From Parapristionchus giblindavisi (Eukaryota; Nematoda; Chromadorea; Rhabditida; Diplogasteridae): a DNA stretch of 64,000 bases. Below, piece by piece: positions 46,101-58,078 of this stretch. The stretch spans positions 1 through 64,000 of the forward strand of contig CALSFV010000124.1 in the NCBI GenBank assembly GCA_943737045.1. Reading direction: 5' to 3'. The notes under the pieces were generated by a model, which saw nothing but the letters and a program-made list of their open reading frames with translations, searched no databases and was not told the origin of the DNA. Both the position numbers and the translations under genes were made by a program. Within the stretch, counting starts at the first letter, position 1, and each line of letters begins with the position of its first letter.

Positions 46101-47987
46101 TGATTATTATAGCGAGAAAAGCAGATATGATGTGTTATATCCCTCCCAGCCCTGTTCCTATACAGATTCATGATGATTATACAGAGGTAAATCCTGCAGA
46201 GGTTATTGATTTTTGAATCAATATTGATTTCGTACAGGAATCTATTAACACGGATAATTATGATGATGTAGATATGGATATTTCAGAGGTTATTGATTTA
46301 TTGATTGAGCCAATATTATTGACTGATTATAGGATGATGATATGATAATATTAGATGAAGATACTGTAGAGAGAGAAAGAAAAGAGGAGGAAGAAAGATT
46401 ATTGAATAAGAAGAGAGAAGAGGAAGAATTGATAAGAAGGAATGAATCTAATGATAGAATGATATCAGAGACTTCATCTCATGTAAAAAAAAATCGATAT
46501 ATTAATTGAATACCGTATCCTCTTTCAGATTATCGATGATGGAAGTATTAGGGATGATAATGATTCATTAGTTGATACATATCTTAGACCATCTTCTCCT
46601 GATTATACTTATTCATATACTGCTATCACATTCACTATACCTCATGATGTTTGTTGATCAATAATATCCTTTGAACTACCGTAATCCATCAATTCTTTTA
46701 GAAAGAACATCTGGAATTTAGATATCTTAATCGTAAGCATAACAATAGTCTCCCGACTATAATGCAATGGGTGGGTAATTATATTGATTTATTGATTGAT
46801 GTGTTTGATTCCAGTTGAAGCATCCTTCACCTCCATCTGTTCATACTTGGGTTATTCTTGATACACGGATATTCGAGAATGATATCATGTATGATCTTTG
46901 ATCCTTTTCATTATGTAAATGATTAGTGAATGATCATTAATGAGATGAATATAGAATACAAATGTAATGGTCATAGTTTAGGCCGATACCTCTATGGAAA
47001 GATATAGTCGGTATTGGATATAAATATAAGGAAGCCAATAAGGAATTGTGTTTCATTGTTCATTCATATGATGATCCTGAAGAGTAAGCACATCCACTGT
47101 ATTACTATATCTGTAGTTACCGTAGTCATCCAATATGCATAGTAGTACTGTATCTGTAGTTACCGTAGTCATCCAATATGCATAGTAGTACTGTATCTGT
47201 AGTTACCGTAGTCACCCAATATGCATAGTAGTACTGTATCTGTAGTTGCCGTAGTCTCATCGGATTACTGTATCCTTTTTAGTAAGAAGATGAGAAAAAA
47301 TTATAAGGAATGTGTGCAAACAGCTGCACAGAAAATGTTATTCCAAGTAATGAAGAATCATTCATGTGATAGTAAAGGAGATGAAATTACTGAACAGGTT
47401 ATTTATTGAATACTGTGTCTCTACCTATGTCTCTTACCGTACCTATGTGTCTTACCGTAACCCACTATTCCGTTCAGGATCGTTATAATTGTCTATATCG
47501 TATCGCTCAATTGAAGGAACCAGAAACGATCTTACGATATTTCACAGGTAAGATTTTCCATATTATCCATTCATTAGTTGTGACTTGAAACTAAACTGAT
47601 GGTTTATGTTCTGTTCGTAAGTTACGTAAAGAAAATAAAATCAGAGGATACTCTCCTCATTTTACACACTCTGTCACCTTTTTCCTTTCTTTTCGAAAGC
47701 TTTGACCTGAGCATATCATCTATCGATCTGAACTTCTTTTTTTACATCTTCACAGTTCTTTTCTTGAAATTTGAAAAGCACATAAGAATAGAGTTGTTGA
47801 GATTTTTTTCAGTGACCTAACAGTTGAATATAGTAAAATGACTATTTTGATTGTTTTATGTGAGGGAATATGTATTATTTCAGTTAATATCGATGAAACT
47901 CATCCATTTTCATCAGCTCTCAATATACTTTCGTATATTATGACCACACCTATGGATGGATATGCTCAACTTAAATATTTGCTTTAA
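43111..47987 (+). CDS. Unrecognised ~791-residue protein (25 exons)
   Basis: Exons: 43111-43173, 43230-43415, 43459-43548, 43658-43762, 44148-44168 (uncertain), 44294-44377, 44439-44480, 44548-44634, 44676-44871, 44923-44986, 45068-45203, 45251-45352, 45560-45639, 45702-45779, 45838-45950, 46113-46186, 46238-46288, 46333-46482, 46529-46648, 46702-46770, 46815-46888, 46982-47083, 47283-47397, 47478-47547, 47884-47987. Apart from the fifth exon, all junctions are clean and in phase, which strongly supports a real gene. I recognise no family. There is no signal peptide or membrane segment. The N-terminal two thirds is mixed alpha/beta-like; residues about 510-590 are acidic then charged (DDDMIILDEDTVERERKEEE, likely coiled), holding the core IILDED of a SUMO-interaction motif. 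The C-terminal third (WLKHPSPPSVHTWVILDT and on) is again globular. It converges with cha-1. No function is proposed. Confidence 0.8.
47096..47270. repeat. ~46 bp tandem repeat in an intron
   Basis: Four units of CTGTAGTTACCGTAGTCA followed by TCCAATATGCATAGTAGTAC, in the intron between exons 22 and 23 of the unrecognised gene. Each unit carries the dispersed TACCGTAG word. Confidence 0.88.
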
Positions 47988-48492
47988 TGATCTAGACGAT
48001 CCACAGTCATTACAACAAATATCATACAGAAGTACCATTTTTTTGTTATTTTTTGCTAACCGCTTTCCGTTTATTTGCCTCAACCCTAACCATTAATCAT
48101 TCATGTACCCCACTTCTTTGTTTAACATTTAATTATAGTACATAATCTCTAAATTATTGATTTTTTTCCATTCTGTTACTTTGATTTAATCAAATTAATC
48201 GTTACTGTACACATATGATGACTGAGATTACTGAAGATCGATTGATTTCACTCACATTTGTTTATTTGGCTAACAATAAAGTGTGATCATATTATGAAAT
48301 AATTTACTCTGAGTTCTCTAGAAGATAATAAATAAGAACGAAGTTATACTAGGAGAAACTGAAATATTTGAATGAGTGGAATGTGGAATCTCTTTGGCAA
48401 GAAGATAAATAAGTGAAGTATTCGATAGAAAGTTCGAAGAGACCTATTATGGTAGGAGATACTATAAGAATAATCGTCTATTACGGTGTGGA
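47988..48492. other. Intergenic between convergent genes
   Basis: 0.5 kb, AT-rich, holding the 3' ends of the unrecognised gene and cha-1. No other feature is seen. Confidence 0.6.
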
Positions 48493-51400
48493 TTACTGTA
48501 GGAGTGATTTCATCTCTAATAATGAATCTCTAATAGCATATTTGAATGCTTTCAACTTAGTTCTTTCATTAGATTTGAATGCAGAAGGAGCGAAGATTAT
48601 TCTATTGGACATTATATTATAGGCACATCCATATCCATCTCGAACTACTGCACCATAACACAGATATGAACCATTATGCTCTGGTGATGTTGTCACCTGA
48701 ATATGATTGATTACGGTAGATCGCGAGATTACGGTAGGTACGATATCGATTACCTGACTGGTAGATAGTGGGAATCGCATAGTCTCATTCCATAGAGGAT
48801 CAATAAAGAGAGGATGATTATCTAATTTCATTGTTGATGAAATACATGCGAGAGCACACAAATGATTGTCTATTCCAAAACCATTGATGTTCTGAAATCA
48901 CGTTTTTTTCTATTTTCTGGAAAAAAATTATAATCATTAGAGATTTCGGAAAAGTACAAAATCAATAAAATGTTAGATGGCATAGATTACATTAAGAGAG
49001 TCTCTCAAGGAAGAGTTTCAATTTCCTGTTTCTTCATTTCAAATGAAGATTCCACCTACTTCAGCAGTGATTATCGCTTGTTTTGTTGCAGCTGCACGGA
49101 ATAAATGAACTCGTTCCTCCTTAATTATTCTTTTTTTAAAATTATTAATATCATATTTAATTAATTTGGTTAGATTCTATTCTATGAAACAATGGGTGAG
49201 TGTACGTGACGGATACGTTTCATAAGAAGTAGATAAGAAACTCGAAAACGATCACATTTTATCTCATTTGGTTTTTCCGACACAAAACTATTAATGGGAA
49301 TAAAGTTGAATTTCTTCTTTAATTTTCTTCACTGTCACATATTTAAAAAGAGTTGCAGTGAGATATAAAAATTTAACAAAAGAATAAAACATTTTTTTTC
49401 CACGTTCTCATATTCTACCAACTACAACCGCTGTGTTCGAGTTTCTTCTTTACTTTTGCGTGCAGTAAAATAGACCAAATATGGATATTCTATCTATTAA
49501 GAATAAATAATTCAAACCATGGTCACATTTCGTATTTGTCTCACCCAATCATACGATATCATTGATGGCCAATACTGAGTTTATCATTATTCATTATCGA
49601 TTGACTAATCATACCTTGGGTAGATCAGCTTTCACCATTGATTTGACCCATTGATAAGCTTCTGGAGTGGCTGCTCTTATATTATCTACTCGACCTTCAG
49701 CAAATCTTCGTATGGAAGCACTTTCATACGTAGAAACAAGATATCCATGTAGACTATAATCAATCGATAATTTAATATGAAATAAATCAATAAATCATAC
49801 CGATAATGAGCTAATTGCATAGCCAATTGAATGAACCCATCGGGAGATACTTTCATATTCTTGATTGCTTCCTTTCCAAAATCATCAAATATCAATGCTT
49901 CCAATTCCATTTCGTTGTGTAATCTGAATAATGTAATTATATCAATAGAATTGATATATCTTCATACTCATCAAATTGTTCGATTTGTTTATCCATTAAT
50001 CTCCGAGCCTCTTCTGACACAACCCATGTCAGTCCTTTACTTCCTTCTATTGTTGATCCATTTTCTGACCAAATCTGAAATAAGTCAAAATATGTTCTTA
50101 AACTTTAAAAAGTCGCACTGTCTTTGGGCATACATACCAATTTATTATCTTTCATCTTCTTTACAAAATTGAGAGCACTTTCAGCCATTTGTATAATAAC
50201 TATTCCTTCAGCTGCTGAATGTTCGATACATAATCCAGAAAGACCATCAGATCGGATTACTACCTATCATTTATATTATTAATTATAATATTTATATATT
50301 AATATTGGTACCTGTATACTACAATCATACCATCGATTCAATCCATATTTCTTACTTCCACCTCCAGTTAAAAGATGATGACCTCTTTCTACTAACATCT
50401 CTTCCGTGTAGGAGTCCGTATCTTTCGAATTGATCTATACGATAGATCATTGTTATCGAGTGATTCAGTATATTATCTTACCGTATTATTATTATCTGCT
50501 TCATCAATACAAACTATGAATAAGGCACGCTGCATTATGGACAGACTTTGTTTGTTTTCATCGACTGAAATATATTTGAAAATATAGTTTGATTAAGAAA
50601 AATCTCATGAAAACCTTTGAGTAGTTCATTCCAACATTGTGCAGCATCATTTCTATCTCCACAACTTGAAGCAGCTATTGGAATAACCATCTAAATATAT
50701 TTATTTGCTTTTTTTCAGAAATAAAAAGAGAAAACTATTTTAGTCTGTATACTTTTTACTTGTACTTTTCTCAATAACACTATAATACACCAAAGTCTAA
50801 TTGGCACTTGGATAAATCATCAAAGTGCATGGGTTCCTTATTACTAAATCCAAAGATAGATTTAATGTTTCCTTCTTCTCTTCTTCATTCTAATCATTCC
50901 TTACATCTTTTCCTCTATTCCTTGACATTCTTTCTGCTTCTTCTAATTGTTTTAAGATGGAAGAAGCTGATTTTAATTGTCCATTAACTCGAGTTCGAAT
51001 TACGAAGGTCTAAATTATACGAGTTAGCAATATAACAATTTAAAAATGCTCATTTTCAGAAAATTAGATAAATAAACGTATTAATTTTCAAGAAAAATCT
51101 ATTCGTTATCTTTTCCTTTTTACGAGCGAGAATGCATTTAAAAAATACAAGTTTTCATTTTCAGCAGTGAGCAAGAGCAAAATAAAGTCAATCGAAAAAA
51201 AAACTCATTGAAAAAAGATGTGTATCATACTTGATTATTAGTCATAACAACAATATGTTCATTTCCTTTATGATTCTTCTCCCTTATAATCTGTATATCT
51301 TCATCTTTCATTGGATGTCGATAACATCCCAATACTCTATCATATTGCATCATACATATTGATTGTTTTGTTGGTCCTGTTGATAGTTCTCGCTCAATCA

Positions 51401-52289
51401 ATCGTCTGAAGATTACTGTAGATCAGACAATCCCTTCGAGACACTTCTCTTACTTGTCTATTCTATCCTTGTATTCTAGCAAACCTCTAATGAGAAGTGA
51501 TGAATATCTGAAATCAATCGCTAATCGTGATAGGAGACTACAGTAATCTACCGTAATTGATCATCCTTAGAATTGAATGATTGTTGAGGGAATACATAAG
51601 CGGGACTTGAATTGACTGGAAGAGGTAAACGAATACGATGATACATCTCAGGAAGCCAATATCGATTGACCTGAATCAATCGATAAATCAAAAACTTTAT
51701 TGATTGAATCATACCCAATTAGTTTCTTTAGCTGCAATTTCCTCAAGTTTCTTCTGAACAGGTCGACCAGTGATTTTGAAGTCTTCGACTGCCTAAATCA
51801 GAGATAGTATTGATAATATGAAAATGTTATAGATTCTAGAGATCGAATAACATATTTAAACCAGTATAAAAAAACTCTCAATGCATTTTCCTTTGAGATA
51901 TTGGTCTGGAAATGACGATCAAAAAATATCGGAAAACTTTGAAAAAAATTTCGAATATCGGGAAATTAAAAAAAAAAAATTTACATAACTAACTTTAGCA
52001 GTTTGTGCAATACTCTTATTCTGACCATCAGCAACAACTGAAGCATATTCAAGATATCGATTGAGTGTCTTCTCTAGATCAGGAACTGGGACTTTAGGGA
52101 GAGATTTCTGAATTGTTTAGTTTGATTGGTGTGATTGATATTGATTTTTTTCTTATTAATAGATTATATGAAATGTCGTTTATTAATGTACATTTGAAAA
52201 AATAATTGAATTACCTTGATCACTTTATATTCTAAAGTTTTATTAGTGATTTTGTTGAATATGGAATGAACTCGATGGAAGAAAGTCAT
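48493..52289 (-). CDS. cha-1: Choline O-acetyltransferase (17 exons)
   Basis: Makes acetylcholine from choline and acetyl-CoA in cholinergic neurons. Exons: 52289-52215, 52107-51994, 51792-51715, 51670-51552, 51507-51454, 51405-51231, 51009-50905, 50690-50615, 50564-50482, 50434-50312, 50263-50138, 50074-49968, 49923-49801, 49753-49615, 49119-49060, 48891-48754, 48696-48493; 632 residues, all in phase. Choline/carnitine acyltransferase motifs are [13 protein letters not shown] (N-terminus), the catalytic histidine in [22 protein letters not shown] and the STS motif LSTSQ. Choice of ChAT over carnitine acetyltransferase rests on [27 protein letters not shown] and GYG.CYN-like words typical of ChAT, and above all on unc-17 lying directly upstream on the same strand, as in C. 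elegans. The C-terminus (MKSLLQ) has no peroxisomal signal. A TTAG acceptor at 52317 precedes the start by 27 bases. Confidence 0.93.
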
Positions 52290-52316
52290 TGAAGAAAGAA
52301 GAAGAAGTGAGGAAGA
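52290..52316 (-). promoter_or_regulatory. cha-1 5' UTR and its acceptor
   Basis: On the minus strand, ATATGAATTAG ends at 52317 and is followed by a 27-base pyrimidine-rich leader to the ATG at 52289. This would be the acceptor joining cha-1 to an upstream leader exon, or to a spliced leader. Confidence 0.5.
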
Positions 52317-52887
52317 CTAATTCATATTTCTATGAGAAGACAAAGATATTACAAAGGAATGATATACACTTATAGAAGGAAATCAGAAGAATACAGATAA
52401 ACGATAGGGAAATGAATCGAAGAGACAGTGGAGTCTTCCATTCAATCCAATCACAGTTTGTTGATGTTATATGAAATACACCATTGAACTTGTACGGTAC
52501 AACAACAATACATTTATCTTCATTCAGTTAAGTTTCATGAAAATTATTGATGAAAAGATTTATGAGATCTTTTGTTTAGAAGATTCGATGACAAACACAA
52601 AGACAACGATAGATATGATAAGAAGAAGATCTTCAGTTGATGTCCAGATTGACGTCGTCGATGATATCTAAAGAGAAGAAACACACAACGGTGATCTGTT
52701 CAAAGGTACGAAAAGAAAAGAAAAGCACAGAAAACTCTCCTATTTTGCACACTCTCTCGCATACTTTCTTTCCTTTTAGTGACTTTGAACAGCACATTAG
52801 CAGAAACAATGTAGTGAAACTAATAGAGAAGTTCAGATGAGGTCTATGATGGTGATGGAATAAGAAGAATGGCTACAAGACACGAAG

Positions 52888-52951
<64 letters not shown>

Positions 52952-53363
52952 TTCATTCACTCAGTGACTGCTCACACTAATTAAAGTAAGAGCCCTTCTC
53001 TTTCATGATAAGAATCCCTCGGGATGGTATCTTTCCCCTCTTCTTCTTCTTCTTCATCGTCTTACCTCATACCACTCTTCATCTCCTTCAGTATTCGTCA
53101 TCTACAATCATTAATCATTTACAATCTTTCATCTTCATTTCTATCTTATATCTTTAGTCCCTCTAACTATTCATATATTCTATTTATCCTTATCAATCTC
53201 TACAATCAAAGCGTTGGCACAAAAACAATCAAAGATACAATCAATCGATCAATAAATAAATAAACTATATCAATGAATCTATGAATGGCTCGAGATCCTG
53301 ATCACAAGTGGCTGAGTAAGTGAGAGATCAAAGGGAAGTTTTGGATGGGGTTGAAGGGACAGA
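52317..53363. other. Segment between unc-17 and cha-1
   Basis: 1.0 kb between the unc-17 stop and the cha-1 acceptor. If both share a leader, this is 3' UTR for unc-17 and intron for cha-1. It contains a (CT)n microsatellite of about 55 bp at 52893-52948 (plus strand). The small frames here have no homology. Confidence 0.6.
52893..52948. repeat. CT microsatellite
   Basis: About 27 CT units with one interruption near the left end and CCC at the right. Confidence 0.97.
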
Positions 53364-55322
53364 CTACCATTGTGGATTCAATGGATCAAATCCAGGAGGA
53401 TATTCAGGTTGTGGTTGTGATGAAGAGAATGGATTAGTTTGATAAGAAGCGTGATCATAACCATTATTGAATGCTGTTTGTGGATATGAATCACCTCCCT
53501 CAATAGCTCCATATTCATTCTTTCTTGTATCATTTAATTGTGTTCCTCCTTCAACTTCTTCTTTATCGATAGATGAATATCCATGGACCTTCTTCAACAT
53601 CCACAGTACAGGAGCATATCCAACATTAGTTATGAATATGATTACATTCAGTGTAAGGAATCCAAATGTTCCCACTAACCATCCAGCTATGATAGGACCG
53701 AAAGCATAAGCAAATGAATATGAGATATCAGCAATAGCATAAACAGAACCATATACAGAAACATGACGAGTATCAACTAAATGAGCTAACATTGGAAGTA
53801 ATGAAGTATCGATTAGAGCTATACCAAAACATACAAATGATAGAGGAATAACTAATTGTCCTACTGAAGTCATGAATGGAACTGCGAGACAAGCAAAACC
53901 TTCCATGAATAGACCAATCATTGCTATTAACCATGTATGATTAGGGAATCTTTTGAGTAGACGAACAGTCACATATACACCAATAACATGAGGGAAGAAG
54001 GCAGGTAACCATATCATACCAACCAACCATCCAGGTGTATCTTTCATTGTATCATACATCCAATTAGTTATTGTTGGTTCAAGAAAGGCTAATGATACAT
54101 TGGCCATAATAAGAGCTCCAGAACAACAACTAATGAATGGATCCATGAATAGTTTCCACATTGGAGTACCATTTAGTTTCTCTCCACTAACATCTATTTT
54201 AGTAGCTGATGGAGGACGAGGTTGGATGACTATGAATACAGCTAGAGCATCACAGAGACAGACAAAGGCTAAGATAAGGAATGGAACGGGTTTGCCTGCT
54301 GCATTGTATAGAACTGATCCAAATGGAGGAGCTACAAGACAACCAAATGAGATAAAGGCTAGAGCTATTCCCAATGCTGCTGAACGTTCTCCTTCTTCTG
54401 TAAAACGATCAGCTATCATAGCTAATCCTGATGTATCTGCGAACGCTGAACCGAATCCCTGAAACCATTAGAATACCGTCAATACCAATACCTATACTGT
54501 ATTTCCCCTTTTATTAAACACACTCACTGTCATTCATCTTATCTAATAAAAACTAGTACTATAAGTATTTTATTTAGAATTCAACAACTCCCTCTATTTA
54601 CCCAAAGGATGAATCGATAATATTTGTATGTGAGACTTTATCTCGATATTCACACTCTTTTGTCATTCACAAAACGTGGGAGTGAGAGATACAAAGAATA
54701 TTCAACACTTCTACGTCTTTCTCACAGTCTTCTCTTCATTTTGACTAACTGGTCAACATAGAAACCCTCTCGCAATTAAAGATCTTCTCTATCTCTAAAG
54801 TCTATTCCAAAGTCTATGTATGAAAAAGAGATGCCATACCTGTAGTGAACGAGCAAAGAACAGAACTCCATAAGTTTGTCCAAGGGCGAATATTGAAGTG
54901 GAAAGGAACATGACAACTAATCCAATAACCATTGGAATCTCATATCCAATACGATCGATAATGAATCCAGATAAAGGATTAACGAAGATTTGTAGTAGAG
55001 CTTTGGATGCAAATAACCATCCCAATTCAACTTCTTCATTATAATATTCCCAATGTCCTCCAGATGAAGTTATCTCAACTGTTCCATCTTCCAATGTTCG
55101 AGTCACATTTTGTCCTCCAACATAATTAGCATCATAAGCATGAATATCTCGTAGATACTTGGGGATTATAGGGACTATCACCATATATAACATATTGTCT
55201 AATAGAAGAGCAATGGAGACTATGACAAGGACGAGCTTCTTTTGATTCACTCGAGTCCATTCGTGTAGATGAGAATAGACCCATTCAGAATCACGATTGA
55301 TGATAGGGACGTTGAAACCCAT
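53364..55322 (-). CDS. unc-17: Vesicular acetylcholine transporter (2 exons)
   Basis: Proton-coupled carrier that loads acetylcholine into synaptic vesicles. Exons 55322-54840 and 54458-53364 join in phase after FARSLQ to give 525 residues; C. elegans UNC-17 is about the same size. It is a 12-helix major facilitator protein. The N-terminus MGFNVPIINRDSE and the stretch LLLDNMLYMVIVPIIPKYLR are as in UNC-17; a glycosylatable luminal loop (GGQNVTR) follows TM1. Then come ELGWLFASKALLQIFVNP, GFGSAFADTSGLAMIADRF, IDTSLLPMLAHLVDTRHVS and the conserved tail GFDPLNPQW. The cytosolic C-terminus is Gln/Pro/Ser-rich. It has a single intron, against 12-34 exons in the other genes. It sits 1.07 kb upstream of cha-1 on the same strand. 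Confidence 0.98.
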
Positions 55323-55393
55323 TGTGATAGAAGTTGAAGGGGTGGAGTCAATGAAGAAGAAGAGGGAGGGAAGAGAGGCAGAGGAAGAAAGGC
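55323..55393 (-). promoter_or_regulatory. unc-17 5' UTR and its acceptor
   Basis: On the minus strand, TCTAATTTCAG ends at 55394, a strong acceptor, followed by 71 pyrimidine-rich bases to the unc-17 ATG at 55322. Confidence 0.65.
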
Positions 55394-55754
55394 CTGAAAT
55401 TAGACGCGCTCAGTCTCTCTCATACTCATCCACCTTTGATGAAAGGAAGAAATAGAAGAGATGCACTCGGTGTATGGTGTTATTAGGATAATACAGAAAG
55501 AGGTGTGATTACGGTGGATGAGAGAGATTGAGTACTACACCGAGCGCGTCTCTAACAACTTTCCAATCTAGTAGACATCTAATCAAAACCTACTAGAAGT
55601 CTCTTAAAAATGGCAACTAGGAAAACACAGGAAGAGTACCTAGGAAAGGAGTTAAAAAATTTCAAGTGGAGATGAAATATTTTACAATGATAATAAGATG
55701 AGGAAGTAGTTAGAGGGCATAAAGATACTCTTTTAAGAGTGATAAAGGACATAC

Positions 55755-55990
55755 CTTGTAGGCCTGATTGGTAATTGAGAAGACGATTGAGAAGTGAAGA
55801 AGAGTTGAGAGGATGGAGATCTTAATTGGAGGGATTGAGTCATAATGTATAGTACATGAAATAGGGAATGAATGAATGATTATAATGATCGATAGAGAGA
55901 AAGGAGAATAAAGTATTCTATGAAGAACTGAATAATGGATATAGTGACGATGGTAGAAAAAAGAGAACGGAAGAAGAGAAGGGAAGAAGA
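55755..55990 (-). promoter_or_regulatory. Candidate non-coding leader exon of the cholinergic locus
   Basis: On the minus strand, GCCTACAAG|GTATGTCC at 55755/55754 is a near-perfect donor, 361 bases upstream of the unc-17 acceptor. In C. elegans one non-coding exon is spliced alternatively to unc-17 or cha-1. This donor could serve the same purpose. The 5' limit (about 55990) is a guess; no promoter element is recognised. Confidence 0.4.
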
Positions 55991-56906
55991 TATATGGATA
56001 CATCAGTCAATCCTGGTTAACATTTTCATTCAATCATAATAATACCTTCTATCATTTATTATTTTTTTAATTCTTAGTCGATTCTATTGCTAACAATAAA
56101 AAATATTCAATATTAATCTGGAAAATGTATTTGCTTAATTTATTTCATTCAAGTATATTGCAATATTACATGAAACTAGTTTCCAAATTACACAAATTTA
56201 TTGTATCTGTTTACACTTTTGCACACCACGATGAAAAAATTAAGGAACGGACATGGTTGGTTTTTTAAACAGCTCATTTTACACGTTCAAAAAATTGTTT
56301 TAGTTTTTTTAAATTGCGCAAAACATATTTTCTGAAAATTCGTATGTCCCTAAAAAGGAAAGGAATTAAAATTTTCGAACGTAAATTAAATATTTTATTA
56401 TAGAAGCAAGCTATGCCATTTTATAAAGTGCTCGAAACGCATTTTCAGACACAAAAGAAAAAATGTTTTTTAAAAATATTTTCAGATGTATCTGAAAAAA
56501 GTAGATGAATTTTCTTAGAAAATGTGTTGAATGTTGTCGAACAGATGAGAATGAACGTATGTGATAACGGGGCTTCATGTGATAGACGAGAAGAGAAGAG
56601 AGGAAGAGGGAGAGGGATGGAGAGTACGGGGGGTATGCAACGTTGATAAGGATGATAGAAGTATCTTATATAAGGATTCAATGGTCTATCAAGAATTGAT
56701 GATTAATGATAGAACTGATAAAATAAGTGGAACAGGAGACAATGAAATATACTGAAATTAGACAGTGACATCGGGAAAGCAATTAAGAAAAATATAAATA
56801 ATTTTAAAGCGACGATTCGGTGTTTCGGTCTTCAGTTCCACCAAACCGATTCGAAAAAAGAATGGAAGAATTTAATAAACCATCCTCATCGGATATATTC
56901 CTCCCC
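55991..56906. other. Upstream flank of the cholinergic locus
   Basis: No gene seen. AT-rich, with a small purine tract near 56585-56620. It probably includes unc-17/cha-1 promoter sequence, though no site can be named. Confidence 0.5.
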
Positions 56907-57269
56907 CTATCTCCTTCTCTCTCCATCTCTCTCTCTCTCTCCCTCTCCCTCTCCCTCTCCCTCTCTCTCTCCCTCTCCCTCTCCCTCTCCCTCCCTCCCT
57001 CTCCCTCTCCCTCTCCCTCTCCCTCTCCCTCTCCCTCTCCCTCTCCCTCTCCCTCTCCCTCTCCCTCTCCCTCTCCCTCTCCCTCTCCCTCTCCCTCTCC
57101 CTCTCCCTCTCCCTCTCCCTCTCCCTCTCCCTCTCCCTCTCCCTCTCCCTCTCCCTCTCCCTCTCCCTCTCCCTCTCCCTCTCCCTCTCCCTCTCCCTCT
57201 CCCTCTCCCTCTCCCTCTCCCTCTCCCTCTCCCTCTCCCTCTCCCTCTCCTTCTCCCTCTCCCTCCGGT
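56907..57269. repeat. Long CCCTCT (GGGAGA) hexamer array
   Basis: About 350 bp of nearly uninterrupted CCCTCT with two short CCCTCC or CTCTCT variants near the left end. It is strictly pyrimidine on the plus strand. It is open in several frames (Ser-Pro repeats on plus, Arg-Glu repeats on minus), none of which is a gene. It lies 1.2 kb beyond the candidate leader exon of unc-17. Confidence 0.98.
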
Positions 57270-57360
57270 CTCCCAATTGTGTCTTCATGTCACCTCTTCT
57301 ACATCAATCATGCACATTCTTCCTATGAAGGCACGATTGTCAACGACTACTGAAGAAGAA

Positions 57361-57466
57361 GATAGAGAGGGAGGGAATGGAAGAGGCAGAGGGAGAGGGA
57401 GAGAGGAGGAAGGAGAGGGAGAGGGAGAGAAGGAGAGGGAGAGAGGAGGAAGGAGAGGGAGAGATA
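57361..57466. repeat. GGGAGA tract in opposite orientation
   Basis: Roughly 100 bp of GGGAGA and AGGAAGGAGAGGGA on the plus strand, opposite in strand to the array 90 bp to its left, so the two together form a long imperfect inverted pair. Confidence 0.9.
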
Positions 57467-58078
57467 TATCTCTTTTTGGTATACGGTGATATATGAGTGA
57501 TAAATGTGTGGGAAAGGATATAGTGATCGAATAGTACTAATATACAATTGTATGAAGAGAATGAAGAATAATAAATAATGAATGATGGAATATCGTCCAT
57601 GTCAAATTGTATTGTTTAAAGAAAGGATAAATAAATATCCATCAAAATATTGATCTTTATTTCTTATTGATTATGGCTCTTTTAGAAGAAAAAACTTTAC
57701 GATACTACACAGAAATGATCTGAAAAGAATTTTTGCTTTGAATTTTTAGAATAATTCATCAATCCAATAATTCCATAAATGCCAAAAATGCTATGATTAA
57801 GAAATGGTACTGTTTCGGATGAATATACAGTGGTATTCGTCAGCCTTTCCAACAAAAAAATGCTACAGGCGCATGAAAACTCATAATGCGATGGTTTTTT
57901 CTCAACATATAGTTTCAAAAATTATGTTCATATTAGTAATAGTTTAAGTTATTTCTACTATGTTTTGTTGCATCTGAATATTTTTTTCAAAAATAATAAA
58001 AAGAAAAAAAACTGTTCAGGCTCAACCAAAATTTTGATTACTATGTCGCATCATAGCCACAGTAACAGTTAAACAATT
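57467..58078. other. Gene-free spacer
   Basis: AT-rich, no coding frame with homology, no repeat recognised. Confidence 0.5.

Noticed and set aside
50780..50895. Possible extra cha-1 exon ([14 protein letters not shown])
   Set aside because: Joining 50905 directly to 50690 keeps phase and matches the family; this stretch has no match and no good donor.
48493..52289. Carnitine acetyltransferase as the identity of the 48.5-52.3 kb gene
   Set aside because: Considered first because of the shared fold, but ChAT-specific words and the adjacent unc-17 favour choline acetyltransferase.
56820..57353. Plus-strand 177-codon Ser-Pro frame and minus-strand 138-codon Arg-Glu frame
   Set aside because: Both come from the CCCTCT hexamer array, which is open in several frames on each strand.
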